A stretch of 25,446 bases of DNA, taken from the IMG/VR virus record IMGVR_UViG_3300034061_004700, positions 1-25,446 of that record; one strand, given 5' to 3'. The position numbers and the translations under genes were made by a program. Numbering within the stretch: position 1 is the first letter of the stretch; every line of letters starts with the position of its first letter. The stretch is from a virus. This document shows positions 15,915-22,519 of this stretch, piece after piece. Under the pieces are notes generated by a model. The model saw nothing but the letters and a program-made list of their open reading frames with translations. It had not been told where the DNA came from and ran no database searches.

Positions 15915-16933
15915 GAATATTCGATACGAATATCCCAGGTCATACATTTTATCAAATTGGATTAATTGACTCCCTGTCTGAAAAATTCAAAGTTGATCAA
16001 TTTGATTTCTTGAACTACATTAGCGATAAGTACACAAGCGGCTCAATCGATCCAGTTTTTCCAAACGATAATCTGGGAGTGCTCATGACTGAATACACAA
16101 GAAAGCTAATCAATAACTATCAGATTGCCTGGCCTGAGGTTATGGAAAAGATAACAAACCGTGAATATGATAAGATATTCTTGAAAGCCAGATTCAGGAA
16201 TCTTTCAACTCTACAGAAAAAGTTGAAAGATGCTAAGATTTTTGAAGACATTATCACAACTGCTTTAGAAGTAGGATATGATCCGGCTGACATTGTAATC
16301 ATTGACACAGATCTTTCACTAAGCGAATCTTTCTTATCTACAATCAAAGAGCTTGGACTTAGTCGAGAAATTCCATCAATTACAATGCCTGGAATGAGCA
16401 AAGCCTTTATTGATGATTGCTTAAGAATTCATGAAAATTCAACAGCGTCAAAGCCTACAAATTTGATGTACTATGGAAACCTTTCATTTGATAATTACAA
16501 AGAAGGTCATTCTAAAAATCCAATCATAAACGATATTATTCAGTCCGTTGACCAGGCTCAAATGTTTGATGGTACTCCATTCACGATGTCAGTTGCTGCA
16601 AAAAGTGATCTATCTCTTGAGAACTGGATAGGCAAACTGGATAAAGTATCTCTAATTCCTAGAGAGGACCGTGAATTTATTTGGGAGCATTTCTCATATT
16701 CAATGGTATCGGTAAACGTAAGTAAGGATCTTTATTTAAAGGAAAAATTCATTCCTGCCAGAGTTTACGAATCCATCATATTCGGGACAATTCCAGTTTC
16801 ATATAAATGGGGTCAACATCCAGCAATGACGTTCGAAACGGTTGAAGACTTTTGGGAAATCTGTAAGTTTCTAGCCGAGTGCTCCAGAAAGGACTATTTG
16901 AAAATACTTAGACACTGTGCCGACCAACTTTAA
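15866..16933 (+). CDS. Glycosyltransferase-like protein
   Basis: A 355-aa protein that appears to be a two-domain GT-B-type glycosyltransferase. The N-terminus SLYAYFGELGIFDTNIPGHT reads like the first strand and glycine-rich loop. VIIDTDLSL (144-152) and LMYYGNLSFDN (200-210) resemble the domain junction. RVYESIIFGTIPVSYKWG (299-316) matches the donor-binding E-x4-GTIPV pattern found in many GT-B enzymes, including T4 DNA alpha-glucosyltransferase (GTIPVFWK). The domain starts right after the ATG, so the 49-nt overlap with the glycosylase gene looks real. The acceptor could be modified DNA bases, virion protein or cell-surface glycan. Family assignment is tentative. Confidence 0.55.
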   Translation: MEKKSSKSLYAYFGELGIFDTNIPGHTFYQIGLIDSLSEKFKVDQFDFLNYISDKYTSGSIDPVFPNDNLGVLMTEYTRKLINNYQIAWPEVMEKITNREYDKIFLKARFRNLSTLQKKLKDAKIFEDIITTALEVGYDPADIVIIDTDLSLSESFLSTIKELGLSREIPSITMPGMSKAFIDDCLRIHENSTASKPTNLMYYGNLSFDNYKEGHSKNPIINDIIQSVDQAQMFDGTPFTMSVAAKSDLSLENWIGKLDKVSLIPREDREFIWEHFSYSMVSVNVSKDLYLKEKFIPARVYESIIFGTIPVSYKWGQHPAMTFETVEDFWEICKFLAECSRKDYLKILRHCADQL

Positions 16934-16945
16934 CCCAGGTTAGAG

Positions 16946-16954
16946 AATAAATAA
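16946..16954 (+). promoter_or_regulatory. Late-promoter-like motif AATAAATAA
   Basis: AATAAATAATAAGAAA lies 23 nt upstream of the ATG at 16978, in the gap after the glycosyltransferase-like gene. A second weaker TATAAAT overlaps the start codon region (16973-16979). Confidence 0.65.
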
Positions 16955-16977
16955 TAAGAAATTACGCAAACTTATAA

Positions 16978-19359
16978 ATGCAATATGTAGTTTCAGCAGA
17001 GGAGTACTTTAATTCCATAAACGAAAATAATCAGAATCTTGACAGACTCGTTAAGTATTTTGAAAATATCCCAGAGGCATTCTTTGAGGCACTTGAAAGA
17101 ACCGACTGGTCAAAAATGGACGATTTCTTTAATCTTCCAGTAGATGAGGCCGTTTCTCAAGCCAAATTAGATCACCAACTTTTTTTACTAGAACACATTG
17201 AAGATATTAACGATATCATTCAAAAAGAAGACTTTTTAGTTAGAGCGGGTTACGATACCGTTGCTCTACGTGAAAGTGGAGAATACTTAGCAACTCTTCA
17301 AACAATTGACGAGAGTTTACTTGGAACGGTTTGGAGTTTCATTAAAGGCATGGTAGCCGATCCTGATCCAACTGAAATGACCTTAAATATCATTCGTCTT
17401 GTCCTAGACGTTATTGGTATTGTTCCATTCACTTGGGCAGGTTTTCCAATCGACCCTGTGGCAAACGTTCTTTCTGCGATAATTTCATTGTACAAGAAAG
17501 ATTGGTTCTCAATGATACTGAGTTTGCTATCAGCTATTGATATATCTAAAGTAAACGCAATAGCTACTAAATTTCTTAAACCTGCTGCACCGATCATAAA
17601 CAAAATAGCTCCTATTTTATTTAGATCAGGCTCAAGTGCAGTTGCCCTTGAGAAAGTGTTAATCAATGCAAAAGAAGAGCTCATTAAAATAGGCGGAAAG
17701 AGCTTACTTGAAAACGTTATAAGCATGTTTAAAAATATTGCAAGTTTTCTAGTTGGTTCAGGGGTAAGCATTATCAAATTAATCGCAGGTTTCGTAGAGA
17801 AAGCGATTAATCTCGCAACATTTGGCTCAGCTAAGAAATACACAGCTAAGATTCCACAGTTCGTTGATAAGCTTGCAGCTAACATGAACTTGTGGGGCAA
17901 GAATTTCGATTCTGCTTCTAAAATTCTTTCAGGTACTGAAGGTGACTCAATTGCTAAAGCAACTAGCGATATTAAAGCAACTGCCAAAAAAGAAGTTATC
18001 AGTCAAGCTCAAAAGGACGCAATTGCTGCTGGCAAAAAAGGAAACGAAATAGGAGTTGAGATTCAAAAGAAGTTAACTGACTTTGATAAGGCCGCGATTG
18101 ACAAATATTTGGATGCAACCGGTTACCTCGGAGATCTTCGTGGAGTCGTTAAAGAAACTGGTATTTTTAAGAATAAAATCTCAAAACTTTCGGACGCCGA
18201 ACAGGAAATCTGGATCGCAGCTAAAATGGAGAATGAAATAATTGGACAAGCGAAACTAAGTGCGGACAAGATATTGAAGGACAAAGACCTAGCGAAGAGA
18301 CTTGCGGAATTAGGTTGGAGACCAGGCAGTGCTGATCTAATCGCAATGGCAAGAAAAGGAGATGAGGCAGGCGTTAAGAAATTCTTTGAGGCATTCCTAA
18401 CCGATCCGCAATTATCTAAAAATTTAAGTAAAGCTGAAATCAAGGCGTTCACTCCATTTGTTGCTAGACCGAAAGCCTTTGTAGAAGGAGTCAAGCACAT
18501 GGACGATACAATAAAGGTTGCAAAAACAATGGAAGGTCTTGGTCGTACAATGGCAATGCGAGCAATTCCATTTAGACGAGTTGTCAGCTTCTTATCTCGA
18601 TTAGTATGGCAGCAAATGGGAAATATTGAGTGTCTGGTAGAAGTTGGTGCAAATAAACTAAGCACCTCAGTTGCGACTGCAACTACCAAACTTGCAGCAA
18701 AGGGCATGGAAGCAGCAATGACTCCTGCCGTAAATGAAGAAGAGTCGACTCAGGTTGCTGAACCTACTCAAGATGCATCTCAACTTGATGCACTAGTTGC
18801 ACAAGAAGTTGAAACGAATAAAAAATTAAAAGAAGGACTAAAGAGTAAAAAAGGTAAAGCTGATTGTGGAATGTTGGCCGCTGCAAACTCAGCGACCGTA
18901 GCTGCGCACGTCGCCGATTATCCAGGCTCAACTGCTAATCTTGGAGGAACTTCTACAATGGGTGATGATCCAAAGAAGAGAGCAGAATTTGAAAAGAATA
19001 GTGCAGAATACACAAAGAAAATACTCAAATCAATGGGCCTTGATACAAGTATTGACGCTCAACATGCGATTGACGGACTTGAGCCAGTTACTCAACTTGC
19101 TATATCTGATGTATGGGATGCTGAACACGGGGTGGTTAGCGTAAATACCTCAGATGTTTCTAACATGAAGGAGGTTGCAGACCAATACGTTAAGAGCGGA
19201 AAATGGACTCAAGAAGAGGCTGATGCTGCTCTTAAAAAGGCACAGGAAATGCTTGAGACTGGTGACATGCCGGAAATTCCATTGCCTAAATCAAGTAATA
19301 AAACAAACGAGGGCCTTTTTAAAACAAAAGGCTTTGGATTTACTACGATAAATAACTAA
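16978..19359 (+). CDS. Large protein with hydrophobic helices, possible internal or ejected virion protein
   Basis: A 793-aa protein. The N-terminus (VSAEEYFNSINENNQ) resembles a T4 capsid-targeting peptide with a possible I-x-E cleavage point after residue 16. Residues about 136-190 hold hydrophobic helices in the pattern LDVIGIVPFTWAGFPIDPVA / DWFSMILSLLSAIDI, similar to the hydrophobic hairpin ahead of toxin domains in polymorphic toxins and in some large phage proteins. A second hydrophobic block is at 245-281. The rest is Lys/Ala-rich helical (290-640), then an acidic Ala-rich end closing with GFGFTTINN. No enzymatic motif is evident. A late-promoter-like motif precedes it. A DNA-ejection or membrane-inserting virion protein is the favoured inference. 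Confidence 0.75.
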   Translation: MQYVVSAEEYFNSINENNQNLDRLVKYFENIPEAFFEALERTDWSKMDDFFNLPVDEAVSQAKLDHQLFLLEHIEDINDIIQKEDFLVRAGYDTVALRESGEYLATLQTIDESLLGTVWSFIKGMVADPDPTEMTLNIIRLVLDVIGIVPFTWAGFPIDPVANVLSAIISLYKKDWFSMILSLLSAIDISKVNAIATKFLKPAAPIINKIAPILFRSGSSAVALEKVLINAKEELIKIGGKSLLENVISMFKNIASFLVGSGVSIIKLIAGFVEKAINLATFGSAKKYTAKIPQFVDKLAANMNLWGKNFDSASKILSGTEGDSIAKATSDIKATAKKEVISQAQKDAIAAGKKGNEIGVEIQKKLTDFDKAAIDKYLDATGYLGDLRGVVKETGIFKNKISKLSDAEQEIWIAAKMENEIIGQAKLSADKILKDKDLAKRLAELGWRPGSADLIAMARKGDEAGVKKFFEAFLTDPQLSKNLSKAEIKAFTPFVARPKAFVEGVKHMDDTIKVAKTMEGLGRTMAMRAIPFRRVVSFLSRLVWQQMGNIECLVEVGANKLSTSVATATTKLAAKGMEAAMTPAVNEEESTQVAEPTQDASQLDALVAQEVETNKKLKEGLKSKKGKADCGMLAAANSATVAAHVADYPGSTANLGGTSTMGDDPKKRAEFEKNSAEYTKKILKSMGLDTSIDAQHAIDGLEPVTQLAISDVWDAEHGVVSVNTSDVSNMKEVADQYVKSGKWTQEEADAALKKAQEMLETGDMPEIPLPKSSNKTNEGLFKTKGFGFTTINN
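19347..19355 (+). promoter_or_regulatory. Late-promoter-like motif GATAAATAA
   Basis: GATAAATAACTAAAAT overlaps the last codons and stop of the 793-aa gene and sits 21 nt upstream of the ATG at 19377. The 14-mer ATAAATAACTAAAA also occurs at 4358. Confidence 0.6.
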
Positions 19360-19376
19360 AATTACTATAACTCTGA

Positions 19377-20438
19377 ATGAAAATCGTTAAAACATTTGAA
19401 GATTTTAAAAATAACCTCTCACAAGTTTCGGAAAAAGCTATCTCAGGAGGCGCCGTAACTAAAGAGACTGCCAAGGAAGGCGAACTTGCCAGATTCACAG
19501 TAGTACTTAAAGCGACTAGCGATAATGATGCTACAATCAGTGATGCTAATCCAGCACAAAGCGCACTTGAACTTCTTGTAAACAATCAAGAGTTTAAAAG
19601 CTGGTATTCAGCAAGTACCACATACTCAATATCAGGAAATACTTTCACTACTCCTAATGCTGCATCAATCGCATTCATTGAAACTGGTAAACACAGACAA
19701 GCCGGTTTTCTAAAAAGAGAAAAAGCGACAGAGACATTTGTTTTCAAAAAAATCGGATTGCCTTCTTCATCTTATAGAGACAAATCTGAATTGTCATACG
19801 ATGTTAAAAAATTTCCTGCACAGGCTAAAGCAACAAGTTCGTCAGGGGCTACCATCTATGCATGGAACGTCGAACAAGAAAAGGACATGACTCTTAGCCC
19901 AGCTACAAAAGTGGAAGTGGCATTAAGTGAATTAACAGTTGATGCTGCAATGAAAATTGCAGCAAAGCCAAGCCAGCCTACTGCAACCTCAGCAACCTCA
20001 ACCGCGTCAAGTTCAGCCGGTTCTGCTGGATCAGCTGGATCAGCTGGTTCTACTGGAAACATCTCAACTCAAACTCCGAAATACGCAGGATTAAAGCTTA
20101 CTCAAACATTTGACCAAAAGATTCAAGATTTGCAAAAATTAATCGTTGCTAAGGGTGGCGATGCCGCTGCTGCAATCACAGCTAAAGGCGGAGCAATTGG
20201 AAAATACGGATCAGGTACAGCAAAGGCAATCGGAATTTTAGCTGGAACAAATAAAGAAGAGAATGAAATTACTGCCGATATCGATGCTAAGTTACAAGCT
20301 GCTCTTGCTGGAGTAACTGCTGACCAGATTGCAAAAGTTCAAACTCCTGCTGCAAAAACTGGAGGCGCTTCACAAGCTGCAGCTAAGCCAGCAGTCGCTA
20401 AACCAAAAGCTGTCGCTAAAGCTGACCCAGGATTCTAA
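19377..20438 (+). CDS. Ala-rich protein with capsid-targeting-like N-terminus and PG-binding-like segment
   Basis: A 353-aa protein. Residues 1-19 (MKIVKTFEDFKNNLSQVSE) resemble the T4 internal-protein signal MKTYQEFIAE, with V-S-E as a possible cleavage point. Residues about 36-185 form a mixed domain. A Ser/Ala/Gly linker (about 198-227) includes five SAG/STG triplets encoded by a 9-bp repeat. Residues about 240-290 carry DLQKLIVAKGG, then GAIGKYGSGTAKAIGILAG, which matches the LQ-x-L, G-x-YG-x-x-T-x-AI layout of PG_binding_1-type domains. The C-terminus is Ala/Lys/Pro-rich. A packaged or cell-wall-contacting virion protein is possible. Confidence 0.7.
   Translation: MKIVKTFEDFKNNLSQVSEKAISGGAVTKETAKEGELARFTVVLKATSDNDATISDANPAQSALELLVNNQEFKSWYSASTTYSISGNTFTTPNAASIAFIETGKHRQAGFLKREKATETFVFKKIGLPSSSYRDKSELSYDVKKFPAQAKATSSSGATIYAWNVEQEKDMTLSPATKVEVALSELTVDAAMKIAAKPSQPTATSATSTASSSAGSAGSAGSAGSTGNISTQTPKYAGLKLTQTFDQKIQDLQKLIVAKGGDAAAAITAKGGAIGKYGSGTAKAIGILAGTNKEENEITADIDAKLQAALAGVTADQIAKVQTPAAKTGGASQAAAKPAVAKPKAVAKADPGF
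20013..20057 (+). repeat. Coding 9-bp tandem repeat (SAG units)
   Basis: Five in-frame 9-bp units (TCAGCTGGA and close variants) encode SAG SAG SAG SAG STG in the linker of the preceding protein. The variation is mostly silent (GCC/GCT, GGT/GGA, TCA/TCT). Confidence 0.85.
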
Positions 20439-20459
20439 TAAAAATTAATAAAGTATACA

Positions 20460-21119
20460 ATGATTAACTTAAACAATTACGCAATATTAGCTGAACAGAA
20501 AAAATACGGATACCTTGTAACCGAAAGTATCGATTCAGTAAATGAAGCTGCTCCGGACATGCAAACTGAGGATGGCGTTAAAAAGGTGTTGGGCGGAAAA
20601 ACTGACCCAAATTACGTAAACCAATGGAATCAATTAGTCGATGATGTGGCTACTCGTAAAGCGGCAGGTACGTACACTGTGACAATCAATCACGATGACA
20701 ATAGGCCAATGGTAACTTTGCAATATCAAATCGGTTCTGATCTTAAGCCTGTAAAAGGTAGTGTTAAACTGGCAGCAGCGACTGCAGCGCCAGCAACAGC
20801 GGCTAAAACCTATACGGATGAAGAACTAAAACCGACAGTTGACATCTTAGTTGATGACCTGGACGGAATTGTTACAATTGCGAACTTGAACAGCATCAAG
20901 ACCAATTTAACAAAGTATGTAGGTCAATTTGGATTAGCGGATGATGACACTACGAAAGTTACAGCGATCGGTCGTATTTTAACTCTGTATAAGAGAGATG
21001 AAAGTGGAGATACCTTAACTGGTGATATAGCTAGTGTTGGAACTGCAACATTGGGAGTTGACGCTGAGAAGTTAAAGACTCAACTCGCAACTTTACTTAA
21101 ACCCTATAAAGAGCAATAA
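20460..21119 (+). CDS. Unknown protein, possible packaged protein
   Basis: A 219-aa protein. The N-terminus (MINLNNYAILAEQKKYGYLV) has an L-A-E at residues 10-12 that could be a prohead-protease site as in T4 internal proteins. A domain at 32-107 is followed by an Ala/Thr linker (about 109-120, AAATAAPATAAK) and a C-terminal domain rich in Asp, Thr and Leu (121-219). No recognised family, signal or membrane segment. A weak TAATAAA stretch lies upstream but without the full RATAAATAA element. It is one of three successive unknown genes with similar linker architecture. Confidence 0.7.
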   Translation: MINLNNYAILAEQKKYGYLVTESIDSVNEAAPDMQTEDGVKKVLGGKTDPNYVNQWNQLVDDVATRKAAGTYTVTINHDDNRPMVTLQYQIGSDLKPVKGSVKLAAATAAPATAAKTYTDEELKPTVDILVDDLDGIVTIANLNSIKTNLTKYVGQFGLADDDTTKVTAIGRILTLYKRDESGDTLTGDIASVGTATLGVDAEKLKTQLATLLKPYKEQ

Positions 21120-21120
21120 T

Positions 21121-21309
21121 ATGCTAATAATAAACGTAAAAGATCACGGATCTTTAGACAGAGCTCTTAAGACCCTAAAAAGAAAATTCGAACAGGTCGG
21201 AACAGTTAGAGAACTTCGCTCGCGTAAGGAGTTCACAAAACCTAGTGTGAAGCGTCGAGCTGAAGTACTTGATGCTAAGTACCGACAAACATTTGTCAAG
21301 AATGATTAA
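21121..21309 (+). CDS. rpsU: Ribosomal protein bS21, phage-encoded
   Basis: A 62-aa basic protein that fits bS21 end to end: IINVKDHGSLDRALKTLKRK, then FEQVGTVRELRSRKEF and KPSVKRR. It looks closest to the short Bacteroidota form (KxFKRKFEKxGxVKELRSRxxFxKPS). bS21 sits on the 30S platform near the 3' end of 16S rRNA; in Flavobacterium ribosomes it helps hide the anti-Shine-Dalgarno sequence. Phage bS21 genes are known from large phage genomes and are thought to join or replace host bS21. The gene starts one base after the previous stop, has no strong SD, and its end overlaps the Nudix gene by 8 nt. Confidence 0.93.
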   Translation: MLIINVKDHGSLDRALKTLKRKFEQVGTVRELRSRKEFTKPSVKRRAEVLDAKYRQTFVKND

Positions 21310-21769
21310 AACATTTTCAGACTTTTTGAACGAGAAAAAAAAGAATTGGGCCGGTGCTGGAGTTGCGATCGTGTATGACGCAAAAATCCTGTTGGTCCAT
21401 CCAGCAAACGGAAGTTGGGTCAAACCCATCATGGGAATTCCAAAGGGCGGAATTGAAGAGGGCGAAGATCTTTTACATGCCGCACTTAGGGAACTTAAAG
21501 AAGAAACCGGTATTGATCTATCAGCGGATAAGCTTGAACCTAATGTTGAGACCGTTGAAATTTTTAATAAGGACGGCAAATATCAACACTCATTACACTA
21601 TTTCGTCTGCAGAATAAATGATCTTTCAGAAATTGGGCTAGACTCTCTTTCGGTTCCGAAAACTCAATTACAAAAAGAAGAGGTTGATTGGGCAGGGTTC
21701 ATCAACATCAAGGAAGCCTATGGAAAGGTTTCACGAGCTCAATTAATAATATTAGACAGACTTTCCTAA
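21302..21769 (+). CDS. Nudix hydrolase with extra N-terminal capsid-targeting-like peptide
   Basis: A 155-aa Nudix protein that would hydrolyse a nucleoside diphosphate linked to another group. The Nudix box is complete at residues 49-71 (G49, E55, R63, E64, E67, E68, G70; RELKEETGI). The fold begins at AGVAIVYDAKILLVHP (18-33), leaving MIKTFSDFLNE at 1-11 as an extra piece resembling the T4 internal-protein signal MKTYQEFIAE, including L-x-E at its end. I chose ATG 21302; an earlier in-frame TTG would add residues that lie inside bS21. The substrate is unknown: mutated nucleotides, NAD-type compounds, (p)ppGpp or 5'-capped RNA are all options. Confidence 0.93.
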   Translation: MIKTFSDFLNEKKKNWAGAGVAIVYDAKILLVHPANGSWVKPIMGIPKGGIEEGEDLLHAALRELKEETGIDLSADKLEPNVETVEIFNKDGKYQHSLHYFVCRINDLSEIGLDSLSVPKTQLQKEEVDWAGFINIKEAYGKVSRAQLIILDRLS

Positions 21770-21823
21770 AACTTATTCATCCAGTTGAGTAAAATTATCT
21801 ATTAAAATCAAAATTTTATTCAA

Positions 21824-22456
21824 ATGGAAAACACTCAAGAATTATTAACCGATGCATTAGTTGCCGAAGAAACAGCAGTTGATGTTGTTGAAAATGTGGT
21901 TGAAGAAACTCAACCTGAATCAGAATTTAGCCTAGACGAAGAGTTCATGAAGGAAATCGGAAACGGCTCTCCTGAAGATGCTAGCGGTTCTCAAGCTGAA
22001 CAATCTGCACTAGACATGTTAATTGCACGTAGAACTGGATTCTATCCAATCAAGTTAGACATTGCTGACTTAAAATGGATCAAGAATTCATGTAACTCAG
22101 GCAAGTTCACATTCACTGGACCAAACGAGGCCTTCATGTTAATGAATTGCTTTATGGGAGTTTCAGCAGCAATTGCTAGGCTTGAACAGGAAAAAGCTGA
22201 AAAAATGGAATCTACTGGATCAGTAGAGATGCAAGCTGCCGCAATCGAAGCTGCTGCAATCCTACTTAACAAGTATGAAGGTTCTGGCCTTGAATCAGCT
22301 CAACGCGTTTTCAGAATTGCAATCGCATTAAATGGTCCAGTAATGGAAATGAAGCAACTTGATCAGATCATTAATCAATTAAAAATCGAAGAGGCTAAAA
22401 AGGATGAGCTTGCAAATCAAGCAGACTTGGAAAACACTCCAGTAAATCCTAGCTAA
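21824..22456 (+). CDS. Acidic protein of unknown function
   Basis: A 210-aa protein. Residues 1-65 are strongly acidic and probably disordered (NVVEETQPESEFSLDEEF). Residues about 67-185 look like a compact helical domain (GFYPIKLDIADLKWIKNSCN, FMLMNCFMGVSAAIARLEQE), and a charged helix plus a short tail end it. I recognise no family. A 54-nt AT-rich gap precedes it without an RATAAATAA motif, and a strong terminator follows 19 nt after the stop, so it ends a transcription unit. Codons are simple and regular, which may point to good expression. Confidence 0.8.
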   Translation: MENTQELLTDALVAEETAVDVVENVVEETQPESEFSLDEEFMKEIGNGSPEDASGSQAEQSALDMLIARRTGFYPIKLDIADLKWIKNSCNSGKFTFTGPNEAFMLMNCFMGVSAAIARLEQEKAEKMESTGSVEMQAAAIEAAAILLNKYEGSGLESAQRVFRIAIALNGPVMEMKQLDQIINQLKIEEAKKDELANQADLENTPVNPS

Positions 22457-22475
22457 TTAAATACAATTATTCTTT

Positions 22476-22500
22476 AAAAGCCGCGACAGCGGCTTTTTTT
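22476..22500 (+). terminator. Intrinsic (rho-independent) terminator
   Basis: AAAAGCCGC (22476-22484), tetraloop GACA, then GCGGCTTTT (22489-22497) form a perfect 9-bp stem continuing into a T run to 22500. It separates the acidic-protein gene from the DNA ligase unit and is the only clear terminator in the window. Confidence 0.92.
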
Positions 22501-22501
22501 G

Positions 22502-22513
22502 TTTAGTATAATA
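22502..22513 (+). promoter_or_regulatory. Promoter-like motif TTTAGTATAATA
   Basis: Identical to the 12-mer at 14642-14653 and placed directly after the terminator, as expected for a new transcription unit. TATAAT (22507-22512) is 7 nt from the ligase ATG, so initiation at the usual distance would give a leaderless or almost leaderless mRNA. Confidence 0.6.
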
Positions 22514-22519
22514 ACCAAT

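Noticed and set aside
17298-18707. Long minus-strand open frames opposite the 793-aa gene
   Set aside because: They are antisense shadows with no recognisable domains, no neighbours on that strand, and composition explained by the Lys/Ala-rich sense gene.
21269-21301. TTG start for the Nudix gene at 21269
   Set aside because: The added residues overlap bS21 codons and ATG 21302 gives a natural N-terminus.
22499-22519. TTG start for the DNA ligase at 22499
   Set aside because: It lies in the terminator T-tract and promoter motif; ATG 22520 fits the T4 ligase N-terminus.
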